Shown here in pieces: positions 33,408 to 42,519 of a stretch of DNA of 64,000 nucleotides. The translations under genes and the position numbers were made by a program. Each line of letters begins with the position of its first letter. Positions within the stretch are counted from its first letter, which is position 1. Under the pieces are notes generated by a model that was not told the DNA's origin, made no database searches, and was given only the letters and a program-made list of their open reading frames with translations. Source of the DNA: Tistlia sp040905785 (lineage in GTDB: Bacteria > Pseudomonadota > Alphaproteobacteria > Kiloniellales > DSM-21159); contig NZ_JBBDQW010000038.1 of NCBI RefSeq assembly GCF_040905785.1, forward strand, positions 1 to 64,000. Reading direction: 5' to 3'.

Positions 33408-34208
33408 TCAGGCGACGCTGGACAGCGGCCGCCTCGCCGCCACCGGCAGCGGCGCGACCTCGGCGCGGCCGCCGATGGCCAGGCTGACCAGGGCGTTGGG
33501 CGGCACGGCGTGCCAGCAGCCGCGCTCGATGTCGAGCGGCTCGGAGGCCAGGACGGTGCCGCTCGGGAAGTCGCGGACGTAGAGGGTCGGCGCCTTATCG
33601 TCGCTGGAGTAGCGGAAGCCGTAGACCCGCTCGCCGTCGCTGAGCGCCGCGGTGAAGCGCAGCGGCTCGGCGATTTCGGCCTCGGCCATGATCGCCTCGA
33701 CCTCGGCGAGGCCGGCCATGACCGCGCCGACCGGGTCCGCCTCCAGCCCGCGTCCGGCGATCGCCAGGAACAGGGCCTCGCTGTCGGTGGTGCCGTGGCG
33801 GGCGCCGTAGAGGGCGTCGGGAATCAGCGCCTCGACCCGGCGGCGGATCCGCTCGTAGCCGCCGATCTGGCCGTTGTGCATGAACAGCCAGCGCCCGAAG
33901 GCGAAGGGATGGCAGTTGGCGCGCGCCGTCGCGGTGCCGGTCGAGGCGCGGACGTGGGCGAAGAAGAGGCGCGCGCGCAGCTGCTGGCAGAGGCTGCGCA
34001 GGTTGGCGTCGGACCAGGCCGGCAGGATCTCGCGGTAGAGGCCGGGCTCGGGCCGCTCGCCGTACCAACCGAGGCCGAAGCCGTCGCCGTTGGTCTCGGC
34101 CTTGGCCTCGCGGGCATGCTGCGACTGGGCGATCAGCGAGTGGCAGGGCTCGAGGACGAGCTGCTCCAGGAACACCGGCTCGCCGGCATGGACGGTCCAA
34201 CGGCACAT
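33408..34208 (-). CDS. Class II glutamine amidotransferase (YafJ-like)
   Basis: This 266-aa protein has the N-terminal-nucleophile hydrolase fold: Cys2 is the predicted nucleophile after Met removal (MCRWTVHAGEP), with FFAHVRAST and HPFAFGRWLFMHNGQIGG as the conserved glutamine-binding segments. The family includes YafJ, EgtC and DUG3, which act on glutamyl or related amides. No ergothioneine genes are near, so the substrate is unresolved. It lies 64 bp before the MNT gene in the same direction. Confidence 0.85.
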   Translation of the reverse strand: MCRWTVHAGEPVFLEQLVLEPCHSLIAQSQHAREAKAETNGDGFGLGWYGERPEPGLYREILPAWSDANLRSLCQQLRARLFFAHVRASTGTATARANCHPFAFGRWLFMHNGQIGGYERIRRRVEALIPDALYGARHGTTDSEALFLAIAGRGLEADPVGAVMAGLAEVEAIMAEAEIAEPLRFTAALSDGERVYGFRYSSDDKAPTLYVRDFPSGTVLASEPLDIERGCWHAVPPNALVSLAIGGRAEVAPLPVAARRPLSSVA

Positions 34209-34303
34209 CGCGCGATCCTGCCCCTCGACTCGCTAGCAAGGGATGAAGACCGCCGATCAGACGCCGGTGGTCGGCACCGGCGCAAACGGCCCAACACCGC
34301 CCA

Positions 34304-34528
34304 TCAGCGGCGCGAGACGGGGCCGCGCGGCGCGCAGGTGGCGGCCAGCTCCCGGACGAGGCGGCTCGCGGTGGTCTTGAACAGGAAGGGCAGCAGGGCG
34401 TGCAGCAGGGCGGCGCCGCCGGCGGCCAGCAGCTTGAGCCCGATGCCCGAGGCGAAGACGAAATGCTCGCCGTAGCTCTCGCCGACCGCGGCGGGATGGT
34501 CGGTGAAGGCGGCGACGAGGGCTTTCAT
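34304..34528 (-). CDS. DUF6356-type small membrane protein
   Basis: This 74-aa protein has the conserved order HPAAVGESYGEHFVFA followed by one hydrophobic helix (about residues 28-50) and a Thr/Arg-rich tail. The pattern matches a small alphaproteobacterial family of unknown function (DUF6356 as I recall it). It is divergent from an Lrp-type regulator across 129 bp, which might control it. Confidence 0.65.
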   Translation of the reverse strand: MKALVAAFTDHPAAVGESYGEHFVFASGIGLKLLAAGGAALLHALLPFLFKTTASRLVRELAATCAPRGPVSRR

Positions 34529-34657
34529 GGTCTTCGACTCTCTTTCTGGGAAAGGGCCCCAAGAGAGTAGCCCGGATTCCGCTGGAAGCGGTCCCAAACT
34601 GCCGGCTATTCTGGCCGCCTTCTCGAACATATTCCCAGGAAAGTGGAGAACTGCCGA

Positions 34658-35119
34658 ATGCTGGACCAGACGGACCGGAAGCTGCTGGACGCGATCCAGA
34701 AGGACGCGACGCGGACCCTGGCCGAGCTGTCCGAGTCGGTCGGGCTGTCGCGCAACGCCTGCTGGACGCGCCTGAAGCGGCTCGAGGAGGCGGGCTACGT
34801 CAAGGGCCGGCGCGCCCTGCTGAACCGCGAGAAGCTCAACCTCGGCCTGATGGTCTTCGTCTCGATCCGCACCGACATCCACTCCAGGGCCTGGGCCGAG
34901 GACTTCCGCCAGGCCGTCGCGGACCTGCCGGAGATCGTCGGCGTCTACCGCACCGCCGGCGAGACCGACTACCTGATCCAGGCCGTGGTGCCCGACGTCG
35001 CGGCCTACGACGCGCTCTACCAGCGCCTGACCGCGCGCCTGACCCTGTCGGACGTCTCCGGCGCCTTCGTCATGGAGGAGATCAAGGCGACCAGCGAGCT
35101 GCCGCTCGACTACGCGTGA
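34658..35119 (+). CDS. Lrp/AsnC-family transcriptional regulator
   Basis: This 153-aa regulator has an N-terminal winged HTH (residues 1-55: LDQTDRKLLDAIQKDATRTLAELSESVG, then the recognition helix SRNACWTRLKRLEEAG) and a C-terminal RAM/ACT-like ligand domain (about 65-145). The cysteine in the recognition helix is like that in the alphaproteobacterial BkdR/PutR-like subgroup. Start ATG at 34658 has GGAG upstream; the GTG at 34643 is less likely. The amino-acid ligand is unknown. Confidence 0.88.
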   Translation: MLDQTDRKLLDAIQKDATRTLAELSESVGLSRNACWTRLKRLEEAGYVKGRRALLNREKLNLGLMVFVSIRTDIHSRAWAEDFRQAVADLPEIVGVYRTAGETDYLIQAVVPDVAAYDALYQRLTARLTLSDVSGAFVMEEIKATSELPLDYA

Positions 35120-35137
35120 GGTGAGCGGGGGCGACGC

Positions 35138-36334
35138 CTACCGCCGGAACAGGAACTCGCGGCCGACCTTGACCTTGGGCACGCCGTCGTACTCGACGAT
35201 GTCGGCGGTCGCGTAGGTCTCGCTCCAGCGCGCCGGCAGGAAGGAGCCGGTGCCGACGGCGTCGATCGGCGCCCCGGCTTCGCTCATCAGCTTGCACTTG
35301 CGCGGGCCGAAGCCGGAGGAGGCGACGATCCTGGCCTTGTCGAAGCCGGCGCGGTCGAGCTGCTCGCGCAGGTGCCAGACGCCGGCCGCCGAGACGCCGG
35401 CGCCGACCAGGTAGCGCAGCTCCTCCTCGGTGCGGTAGCCGCGGATCGCCCGCGGCGCGTTGCGCTCGATGACGGCGTAGGAGGCCGTGGGGTCGAGGCC
35501 CTCGAGGTAGCGGCTGCTCGGCACGTCGACGCGCAGCGACAGCCGGCCGCTCGCCGCCAGCTCGGGAAAGCGCCGGCAGACCGCCAGGCTGTCGGTGATC
35601 TCCTGGGCGAAGTAGTCGACCAGCACCGTCACCGGCTCGTCGGGATAGGTCTCGACGTACATCTCGGCGGCGCGCAGGGTCGAGCCGGCGTAGCCGATCA
35701 GGGCGTGCGGCATGGTGCCGAGGCCGCGCTCCCGGCCGAAATAGTGGGCGGTGGCGTCGGTCGCGTTGCCGACGAAGCCGACGGCGCCGACCTTGCGGCG
35801 CGCCCGTTCCGAGCCGACCGAGGCGGCGTAGGCCATCTGCTCGGCCATCTCGGTGCCGGCGCAGTGGCGCGCGTCGAAGGCCAGGAAGGCGACCTTGGGC
35901 AGGTCGGTGCACATGGTGTGGGCGTTGAAGGCGGCGACGCAGGCCGGCCCGATCTTCTGCAGCAGCAGGGTCTCGAGGTCGGCGAGCTCGACGAAGGAGC
36001 CGCTCACGTACATCAGCGGCTCGCCGGCGCCGACCCAGCGGCCCTCGGCGTAGCGCAGGTCGATCTCGAAGCGGGTGCCGCGCCGCGCCGCCGTCGCCTC
36101 CAGCCACTCCACGGCGAGGCGCGGCGCCGAAACCACCGGCCGGCGCATGAAGATGGCGTAGGTCACCGGACAGTCGCCGAAGCGCGCCACGATCTCCTTG
36201 GTGCGGGTGAAGTAGGCGTCGCTCCAGGCGCGCACGGCGGCATCGCCGTCGGGCCAGCCGGCGCTGTCGTTGCGCAGGCCCGGCGCGCCGTTCCCGGCCG
36301 GCGCCGGATCCGGCCGGCTGCTGTCGTCTGGCAT
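35138..36334 (-). CDS. Nicotinate phosphoribosyltransferase
   Basis: This 398-aa enzyme resembles the NAPRTase family, which makes nicotinate mononucleotide from nicotinate and PRPP in NAD salvage. Recognisable parts are AYFTRTKEIV near residue 40, the central RHCAGTEMAEQMAYAAS block, VDYFAQEITDS, and IVASSGFGPRKCKLM in the phosphate-binding barrel. The product would feed NadE, encoded 3 kb away on the same strand. I leave the symbol empty because several NAPRTase subtypes exist. Convergent with the Lrp gene. Confidence 0.82.
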   Translation of the reverse strand: MPDDSSRPDPAPAGNGAPGLRNDSAGWPDGDAAVRAWSDAYFTRTKEIVARFGDCPVTYAIFMRRPVVSAPRLAVEWLEATAARRGTRFEIDLRYAEGRWVGAGEPLMYVSGSFVELADLETLLLQKIGPACVAAFNAHTMCTDLPKVAFLAFDARHCAGTEMAEQMAYAASVGSERARRKVGAVGFVGNATDATAHYFGRERGLGTMPHALIGYAGSTLRAAEMYVETYPDEPVTVLVDYFAQEITDSLAVCRRFPELAASGRLSLRVDVPSSRYLEGLDPTASYAVIERNAPRAIRGYRTEEELRYLVGAGVSAAGVWHLREQLDRAGFDKARIVASSGFGPRKCKLMSEAGAPIDAVGTGSFLPARWSETYATADIVEYDGVPKVKVGREFLFRR

Positions 36335-36448
36335 GGTCCCTCCCCTGGCGGGCGTCAGCCGCGATGGTTCGGCTCACGGCTCCCTGCGTCAACCCGCGCC
36401 GGGCGCGGGGCCGTCATGCCCGGCAGCCTCAGGCAGGGGCGCCGGCCG

Positions 36449-37861
36449 CTACTCGCCGGCGGCGGCGCGCCGCTGCGCCTCGGCCTCGACCCGCGCGCCC
36501 TCGACGCGGACCTGGCGCTCGGCGTTGAGCTCCTCGGCGAGCAGGAAGGCGAGATCGAGGGACTGGCTGGCGTTGAGCCGCGGGTCGCAGTGGGTGTGGT
36601 AGCGGTCGGCCAGCATCGATTCCTCGATCGCCTGGGCGCCGCCGATGCACTCGGTGACGTCCTGGCCGGTCATCTCGACGTGGATGCCGCCGGCGTGGCT
36701 GCCCTCCGCGCGGTGCACCGCGAAGAAGCCGCGCACCTCGCTCAGGATCCGGTCGAAGGGCCGAGTCTTGAAGCCGGTCGAGGACTTGATGGTGTTGCCG
36801 TGCATGGGGTCGCAGGACCAGACGACCTTGCGGCCCTCGCGCTGGATCCGGCGGACCAGGGCCGGCAGGTGCTTCTCGACCTTCTCGTGGCCCATGCGCG
36901 CGATCAGCGTCACGCGGCCCGGCTCGTTGTCGGGGCTCAGCCGGTCGATCAGGCGCAGCAGCTCGTCGGGGTCGCTGGTCGGCCCGCACTTCACGCCGAT
37001 CGGGTTGCGCACGCCGCGCAGGAACTCGACGTGGGCGCCGTCGAGCTGGCGCGTGCGGTCGCCGATCCACAGGAAGTGGGCGGAGACGTCGTACCAGTCG
37101 CCGGTCAGGCTGTCGACGCGGGTCAGCGCCTCCTCGTAGGGCAGCAGCAGCGCCTCGTGGCTGGTGTAGAAGTCGGTCTCGCGCAGCTGCTGCACGGTCT
37201 CGGGGGTGACGCCGCAGGCCTCCATGAAGGCGAGCGCCTGGCCGATGCGGTTCGAAAGCTCCTCGTAGCGCTCGCTCTGCGGGCTGCCGGCGACGAAGCG
37301 CAGGTTCCACTGGTGAACCTTGTGCAGGTCGGCGAAGCCGCCCTGGGCGAAGGCGCGCAGCAGGTTGAGCGTCGCGGCCGCCTGGTTGTAGGCGCGCAGC
37401 AGCCGCTCGGGGTCGGGCTGGCGGGCCGCCGCCTCGAACTCCATGCCGTTGACGCTGTCGCCACGGTAGCTCGGCAGCTCGACGCCTTCCTGGCTCTCGG
37501 TGGGCGTCGAGCGCGGCTTGGCGAACTGGCCGGCCATGCGGCCGACCTTCACCACCGGCACGGCGGCGGCGTAGGTCAGGACCACGGCCATCTGCAGCAG
37601 CACGCGGAAGGTGTCGCGGATGTTGTTGGCATGGAACTCGGCGAAGGACTCGGCGCAGTCGCCGCCCTGAAGCAGGAAGCCTCGGCCCTCGGCGACCTCG
37701 GCGAGGGAGTCTTTGAGGCGCCGCGCCTCGCCGGCGAAGACCAGCGGCGGATAATCCCTGAGGGTCCGCTCGACCCGCTCCAGGGACTGCGCGTCCGGGT
37801 AGTTCGGCACCTGCAGGATCGGCTTGTTCCGCCAGTTGGCGGGCTTCCAGTTCTCACCCAT
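36449..37861 (-). CDS. Class II 3-deoxy-7-phosphoheptulonate synthase
   Basis: This 470-aa plant/bacterial type II DAHP synthase catalyses the first step of the shikimate pathway from phosphoenolpyruvate and erythrose 4-phosphate. It carries WKPANWRNKP at the start, LLQGGDCAESFAEF for metal binding, KVGRMAGQFAKPRS for substrate, GVKCGPTSDPDEL and WSCDPMHGNT. Length is normal. It follows the glutathione reductase gene on the same strand after 131 bp. Confidence 0.94.
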   Translation of the reverse strand: MGENWKPANWRNKPILQVPNYPDAQSLERVERTLRDYPPLVFAGEARRLKDSLAEVAEGRGFLLQGGDCAESFAEFHANNIRDTFRVLLQMAVVLTYAAAVPVVKVGRMAGQFAKPRSTPTESQEGVELPSYRGDSVNGMEFEAAARQPDPERLLRAYNQAAATLNLLRAFAQGGFADLHKVHQWNLRFVAGSPQSERYEELSNRIGQALAFMEACGVTPETVQQLRETDFYTSHEALLLPYEEALTRVDSLTGDWYDVSAHFLWIGDRTRQLDGAHVEFLRGVRNPIGVKCGPTSDPDELLRLIDRLSPDNEPGRVTLIARMGHEKVEKHLPALVRRIQREGRKVVWSCDPMHGNTIKSSTGFKTRPFDRILSEVRGFFAVHRAEGSHAGGIHVEMTGQDVTECIGGAQAIEESMLADRYHTHCDPRLNASQSLDLAFLLAEELNAERQVRVEGARVEAEAQRRAAAGE

Positions 37862-37992
37862 CGACTTGTCCAGTACGTCCGCTTGCCAGGCCCGCGGCGC
37901 ATCGGGCGACCGCGGGGACTAGGGTTTTACCCCCTCGCCCCTCGCGAATCCACAAGCGGCTTCGGCGGGCGGCTTCCCGCACCGCCTTCCGC

Positions 37993-39384
37993 CTACTCCG
38001 CCGCCCGCGCGGCCGCCTGACCGTCCTCGGGATCGGGCAGGGGCTGGCGCATGGTCACGAACTCCTCGGCGGCGCTCGGATGGATGCCGATCGTGCGGTC
38101 GAAGTCGGCCTTGGTGGCGCCGGCCTTCATGGCGACGGCCAGGCCCTGGACGATCTCGGCGGCGTCGAGGCCGACCATGTGCACGCCGACGACCTTCTGG
38201 CCGGCACGCTCGACGATCAGCTTCATCAGCGTCTTCTCGTCTCGCCCCGACAACGTGTGCTTCATGGGGGTGAAGGACGAGCGGAAGACGTCGACGGCGC
38301 CGTGCTTCTCGCGGGCCGCCTCCTCGGTCAGGCCGACCGAGGCGATCGGCGGCTGGCTGAAGACCGCGCTGGGGACGTCCCGGTAGTCGACCGTCGTCGG
38401 CTCGTCGTTGAACAGGGTCCGGGCCACGGCCATGCCCTCGGCGAGCGCCACGGGGGTCAGCTGGATGCGATCGGTGACGTCGCCGATCGCCAGGATCGAC
38501 GGGACCGAGGAGCGGTAGTGCTCGTCGACCTTGACCGCGCCCATGCCGCTCAGCTCGACGCCCGCGCGGTCGAGGCCCAGATCCTCGGAGTTCGGCTGGC
38601 GGCCGATGGCGTAGAGCACCTGGTCGACCTCCAGCACCTTGCCGCCGGTCAGGGTCGCGGCCAGGCCGTTCGAGGTCTTCTCGATCTTCTCGATGATCTC
38701 GTTGAAGACCAGGTCGACGCCCTTCTTGGGCATTTCCTCGGCCAGGAAGGCGCGCACGTCGGCGTCGAAGCCGCGCAGGAACAGCGGCCCGCGGTAGATC
38801 TGGGTCACCTGCGAGCCGAGACCGGCGAAGACGCCGGCGAACTCCACGGCGATGTAGCCGCCGCCGGCGACCAGGATCCGCTCGGGCAGCCGGTCCAGGT
38901 AGAAGACGTCGTCGGAGACGATCGAGAGCTCGCAGCCCGGCTCGCGCGCACGCACCGGCCGGCCGCCGGTCGCGACCAGGATGTTGGCGGCCGTGACCTT
39001 GCGACCGCCGACCTCGACGGTGTGGGCGTCGACGACGGTCGCGCGCGCCTCGAAGACCTCGACGCCGGCGCCCGTCAGCAGCCGCTGGTAGATGCCGTTG
39101 AGCCGGGCGATCTCGCGGTCCTTGTTGGCGATCAGGGTCGGCCAGTCGAAGCGGCGCTCGCCGACCGTCCAGCCGTAGCCGGCGGCATCCTCGAAGTCCT
39201 CCGAGAAGTGGCTGGCGTAGACCATCAGCTTCTTCGGCACGCAGCCGATGTTGACGCAGGTGCCGCCGAAGAAACGCTCCTCCGCGATCGCCACCCGGGC
39301 GCCGTAGCCGGCGGAAAAGCGCGCCGCGCGCACGCCGCCCGAGCCGGCGCCGATGACGAAGAGGTCGTAGTCGTAGTGGCTCAT
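37993..39384 (-). CDS. gor: Glutathione-disulfide reductase
   Basis: This 463-aa FAD- and NADPH-dependent reductase keeps glutathione reduced. The FAD motif VIGAGSGGVRAAR is at about 10-22, the redox disulfide in GGTCVNIGCVPKK at about 41-53, the NADPH-binding motif VAGGGYIAVEFAG at about 170-182, and the proton-donor His in GIHPSAAEEF near the C terminus. ATG at 39384 with AAGGGGA upstream is preferred over 39408. The GSGGVR variant after the first glycine motif is typical of glutathione reductases. Confidence 0.93.
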   Translation of the reverse strand: MSHYDYDLFVIGAGSGGVRAARFSAGYGARVAIAEERFFGGTCVNIGCVPKKLMVYASHFSEDFEDAAGYGWTVGERRFDWPTLIANKDREIARLNGIYQRLLTGAGVEVFEARATVVDAHTVEVGGRKVTAANILVATGGRPVRAREPGCELSIVSDDVFYLDRLPERILVAGGGYIAVEFAGVFAGLGSQVTQIYRGPLFLRGFDADVRAFLAEEMPKKGVDLVFNEIIEKIEKTSNGLAATLTGGKVLEVDQVLYAIGRQPNSEDLGLDRAGVELSGMGAVKVDEHYRSSVPSILAIGDVTDRIQLTPVALAEGMAVARTLFNDEPTTVDYRDVPSAVFSQPPIASVGLTEEAAREKHGAVDVFRSSFTPMKHTLSGRDEKTLMKLIVERAGQKVVGVHMVGLDAAEIVQGLAVAMKAGATKADFDRTIGIHPSAAEEFVTMRQPLPDPEDGQAAARAAE

Positions 39385-39481
39385 CGAAGTCCCCTTTGGC
39401 AGAGGCATATGGCGGAGGCGACGCCAAAATTTAACCCGCGGCCGGCGGAAAGGCAGCCGTGCCCGGCGGTCGCGGGCCCCT

Positions 39482-40747
39482 TCAGAAACGGTCGGGGCGG
39501 TAGGGCGAAAGGTCGAGCGAGGGGGGCCGCTGCCCGACCAGCTCGGCGACCAGGCGGCCGGTGCGCGCGCCGAGCGTCAGGCCGAGGTGGCCGTGGCCGA
39601 AGGCGAGGATGGCGTTCGGCACCCGCGGCGCGGCGCCCAGCACCGGCATGGAATCGGGCAGCGAGGGGCGGAACCCCATCCAGCGGCTGGCGCCCTCGCT
39701 GCGCAGGCCCGGGAACAGCCGGCTGCCGCGCGTCGCCAGCACCTCGGCGCGGCGCCAGTCCGGCGGCGCCTCGAGGCCGCCGAGCTCGACCGTGCCGGCC
39801 AGGCGCAGGCCGGCCGACATCGGCGTGCAGGCCATGCCGAAGTCGCTGGAGTAGACCGGCCGGCTGAGCTGCACGCCGGGCTCGGCGATGGTCAGGTGAT
39901 AGCCGCGCTCGGTGTCGAGCGGCACGCTGGCGCCGACCCCGGCGGCCAGCCGCCGGGACCAGGCACCGGCGGCGACGACCACGGCCTCGCAGGGCTCGCG
40001 GCCGCGGTCGGTTTCGACGGCGACGACGCGCCCCTCCTCGACCTGCAGGCGGCGCACCTCCTCCCGGCGGATCGTCCCGCCGGTCTCGGCGAAGCGCCGG
40101 GCCAGGCCGACGACGGTGCCGTAGGAGTCGAGGCTGTGGGCGACCTCGGGATAGTAGAAGCCGCCGGCCAGCTCGCGGGTCAGCGCCGGCTCCATCTGGC
40201 GCAGCGCCTCGGCGCCGAGCTCCTCGACGGTGACGCCGTGGGCCCGCTGCAGCTCGACGGCGCGCCGCCCGGCGGCGAGCTTCGCCGGGTCCAGGTAGGC
40301 GCCGATCCAGCCGCGCCGCACCACGGTCTCGGCCAGGCCAGCATCGGCGAGCAGCGGCAGGTAGTCGTCCAGGCAGCCCTCCAGCAGGGCCGCCATCGCC
40401 TGCGCGATCTCCTCGACGCGGCGCGGCCGGCTCGCGGCGACGAAGCGCAGCAGCCAGGGCGCGAGGCGCGGCAGGTAGCCCCAGCGCAGCGCCAGCGGCC
40501 CGAGCGGATCGGCGAGCATGCCGGGCACCCGCGCGAGGGTCCCCGGCAGGGCGACCGGCAGCACCGATTCGACCGCGAAGACGCCGGCGTTGCCGAAGGA
40601 GGCGCCCTCGCCCGGCCCCTGGCGGTCGAGCAGGGTGACGCGGTGGCCGTCGCGCTGGAGCCAGAGCGCGCTGCAGACGCCGACGATGCCGGCGCCGATC
40701 ACGACGACCTGGCGCGGCCGGACCGGATTCGGTGAGGCTGAAGTCAT
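39482..40747 (-). CDS. D-amino-acid dehydrogenase/FAD-dependent oxidase (DadA-like)
   Basis: This 421-aa FAD flavoprotein of the DAO superfamily has the dinucleotide motif VVIGAGIVGVCSALWLQRDGHRV at about residues 14-36, a second FAD segment VVVAAGAWSRRLAAG, and the closing ILAFGHGHLGLTLGARTGRLVAEL. The pattern resembles DadA, which deaminates D-amino acids to 2-oxo acids. ATG at 40747 was chosen over 40783. It lies 45 bp from recO and 97 bp from gor, all on the minus strand. Substrate not certain. Confidence 0.85.
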   Translation of the reverse strand: MTSASPNPVRPRQVVVIGAGIVGVCSALWLQRDGHRVTLLDRQGPGEGASFGNAGVFAVESVLPVALPGTLARVPGMLADPLGPLALRWGYLPRLAPWLLRFVAASRPRRVEEIAQAMAALLEGCLDDYLPLLADAGLAETVVRRGWIGAYLDPAKLAAGRRAVELQRAHGVTVEELGAEALRQMEPALTRELAGGFYYPEVAHSLDSYGTVVGLARRFAETGGTIRREEVRRLQVEEGRVVAVETDRGREPCEAVVVAAGAWSRRLAAGVGASVPLDTERGYHLTIAEPGVQLSRPVYSSDFGMACTPMSAGLRLAGTVELGGLEAPPDWRRAEVLATRGSRLFPGLRSEGASRWMGFRPSLPDSMPVLGAAPRVPNAILAFGHGHLGLTLGARTGRLVAELVGQRPPSLDLSPYRPDRF

Positions 40748-40792
40748 GGGGCGGCTTGTCGCGCCGCCGGGTCGGCCGGTCAAGGGGGGCGG

Positions 40793-41533
40793 TCAAGAGG
40801 CGGCCGGCGGGCCCGGCGCCGCCGGGAAGCGCTGGGTCAGGCGCTGGCGCGCCGCCGGCAGGCTGCGCTCGCGCGGATGGAAGAGGTGGCGCTCCAGAAA
40901 GTAGCCGGTCAGGGACAGGCCCTGGGCGACCTCGTCCGGCCCGCCGCCGCCGCGCCCGGCGAGGAAGCCGGGCAGCGCCAGCAGGCGGTCGCGGTAGGGC
41001 TCGGCGGCGGCCAGCGAGACGGCCCGGCCGCTGCTCGGGCTGACGTAGGCGAGCTGGTCGTTGCTGCCGGTCGCGGCGCAGCGGGTCAGGTCGAGCCCGA
41101 AGCCGAGCTCGCGCAGCAGCAGCAGCTCCCACTGCACGTAGACCTCGGCCCAGTGCTCGGTCTCGAGCGCGCCGACCAGGGCCTGGAAGGCCTCGAAGCA
41201 GGCCGGATGGGGCTCACGCTCGGGCAGGACCAGCTCGGAGATGGCGGCGGCGGAGGCCAGGGCCGAAAGCCGCAGCGGGTCGTCGAGCCAGGCCGCGGCA
41301 TTGGCCGCCTCCAGCTCCAGGGTCAGGTTGCCCAGGTGGTCGGCGAGACGCGCGCTCCAGCTCGCCGAGACGCGGTTGCCGGCCTGCAGCACCGGCCGCT
41401 GCCGCCGCCCCTGCCCGCCCCGCACCAGGCCGGCGTGGCGCCCATGCGCCAGGGTCAGCAGCTGCACGACCGCCGAGGTCTCCCCGTGCGGCCGCGCGGC
41501 CAGGACGAAGGCGCTGTCGGTCCAGGTCAGCAT
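40793..41533 (-). CDS. recO: DNA repair protein RecO
   Basis: This 246-aa protein has the N-terminal OB fold (WTDSAFVLAARPHGETSAVVQLLTLAHGRHAGLVRGGQGRR) of RecO, which helps RecR load RecA on SSB-coated DNA. The zinc-finger cysteines of some RecO proteins are absent apart from single Cys residues, as in other alphaproteobacteria. ATG at 41533 is placed from the family start (MLTW). RecO normally follows era; here an 11.8-kb accessory block lies between them. Confidence 0.9.
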   Translation of the reverse strand: MLTWTDSAFVLAARPHGETSAVVQLLTLAHGRHAGLVRGGQGRRQRPVLQAGNRVSASWSARLADHLGNLTLELEAANAAAWLDDPLRLSALASAAAISELVLPEREPHPACFEAFQALVGALETEHWAEVYVQWELLLLRELGFGLDLTRCAATGSNDQLAYVSPSSGRAVSLAAAEPYRDRLLALPGFLAGRGGGGPDEVAQGLSLTGYFLERHLFHPRERSLPAARQRLTQRFPAAPGPPAAS

Positions 41534-41607
41534 GGCCCCGACGCTAGCCTGTCCGCGGGCGGGAAGGAACGCTGATCCGCCGCAGCTTGGGGCAACTTGC
41601 GCTTCGT

Positions 41608-41807
41608 GGTTCGACAAGCTCACCATGAAGCGCAACCTGAAGCCCGCAATAGCCCCTCCGGTCGCTTCCTGGTGTGCCCTTCACCATGAAGCGCAACCTG
41701 AAGCCCTCGATAGCCCCTCCGGTCGCTTCATGGTGAGCCCTTCACCCTGAAGCGCAACCTGAAGCCCGCGATAGCCCTCGGTCGCTTCATGGTGAGCCTG
41801 TCGAACC
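41608..41807. repeat. Three 61-bp repeats flanked by 23-bp inverted ends
   Basis: Units beginning CACCATGAAGCGCAACC start at 41621, 41682 and 41743 (period 61; the third has CACCCTG and is slightly shorter). Each unit holds an inner inverted pair (CACCATGAAGCG and CGCTTCATGGTG). The array is bounded by GGTTCGACAAGCTCACC (41608-) and its inverted copy ending at 41807; the 23-bp ends differ at one base. It looks like a REP/palindromic element expanded in tandem. It lies in the 474-bp gap between recO and a VOC gene, which holds no supported gene. Confidence 0.85.
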
Positions 41808-41856
41808 ATGCAAGCGAGGGAGCGCCGACGTTCTGTGCCGGTGGACCGCCCTTTCT

Positions 41857-41966
41857 CGTCATCCCCGCGAAGGCGGGGATCCATGGGGACTGGCCGCCTG
41901 TGACGGCGTTGCCGGCTTGAGCAGAGGTCCGACTCACTATGGATCCCCGCCTTCGCGGGGATGACG
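41857..41966. repeat. 28-bp inverted REP-type pair
   Basis: CGTCATCCCCGCGAAG... at 41857-41884 and its perfect reverse complement at 41939-41966 flank 54 bp of unrelated sequence. Each copy is itself a hairpin (ATCCCCGC-GAAG-GCGGGGAT). Sequences of this kind are widespread extragenic palindromes in proteobacteria. The pair may be a small non-autonomous element. Confidence 0.85.
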
Positions 41967-42007
41967 GAGGGAGGACGGAAGCCGCCGTGGCGCGGCGACG
42001 CCGCCGA

Positions 42008-42475
42008 TCAGGCGAGGTCGCTGCGGTAGTCGGAGAGGGAGCCGTACTCGACGAACTCCAGGACGTTGCCCTCCGGGTCGCGCAGGAAGGCGAGGAAGGT
42101 CTGCGGGCGGACCTCCACGGGGGCGTCGCCGGTCAGGAAGTCGGCGCCCGCCTCGGAGAGGCGCGCAATCGTCGCGCGCAGGTCCTCGACGATGAAGGTG
42201 AGATAGACGATGCCCTGGCCGCCGAGCACCCAGGGAGTGCGCGCCGCCGCCTCGGGCGGTGCGGCAGGCTGCAGCAGCTTGAGGCGCTCGCCCCAGGGCG
42301 TCTGCAGGCGCAGCACCCGGTAGGCGCCGTCGCTGAGCGCGGAGGGCCGCGCCTTCTCGGCCGGCACCTCGAGGTCGGTGACCCGCTCGCAGCCCAGGAA
42401 GCGGGTATAGAACTCGGCCAGCCGGTCGAGGTCGCGGCAGCAGATTCCGACCTCCAGGGGTGCCACCATCTTCAT
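42008..42475 (-). CDS. VOC-superfamily (glyoxalase/dioxygenase fold) protein
   Basis: This 155-aa protein has two beta-alpha-beta-beta-beta modules. The first begins LEVGICCRDLDRLAEFYTRFLGCE (about 7-30), and the second includes GIVYLTFIVEDLRATIARLSEAG (about 93-115) and ends FLRDPEGNVLEFVEYG, the usual metal-ligand glutamate region of VOC enzymes. It is the last gene of the catabolic cluster, 44 bp after the fused E1. The reaction (lyase, isomerase or dioxygenase) cannot be told. Confidence 0.8.
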   Translation of the reverse strand: MKMVAPLEVGICCRDLDRLAEFYTRFLGCERVTDLEVPAEKARPSALSDGAYRVLRLQTPWGERLKLLQPAAPPEAAARTPWVLGGQGIVYLTFIVEDLRATIARLSEAGADFLTGDAPVEVRPQTFLAFLRDPEGNVLEFVEYGSLSDYRSDLA

Positions 42476-42519
42476 CGCCTCGATCCCTTCCTTCTTCGCT
42501 CCTGGTCGCCACGCGCCCT

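Noticed and set aside
41608..41807. CRISPR array
   Set aside because: The three 61-bp units are contiguous repeats with no unique spacers, and no cas genes are present.
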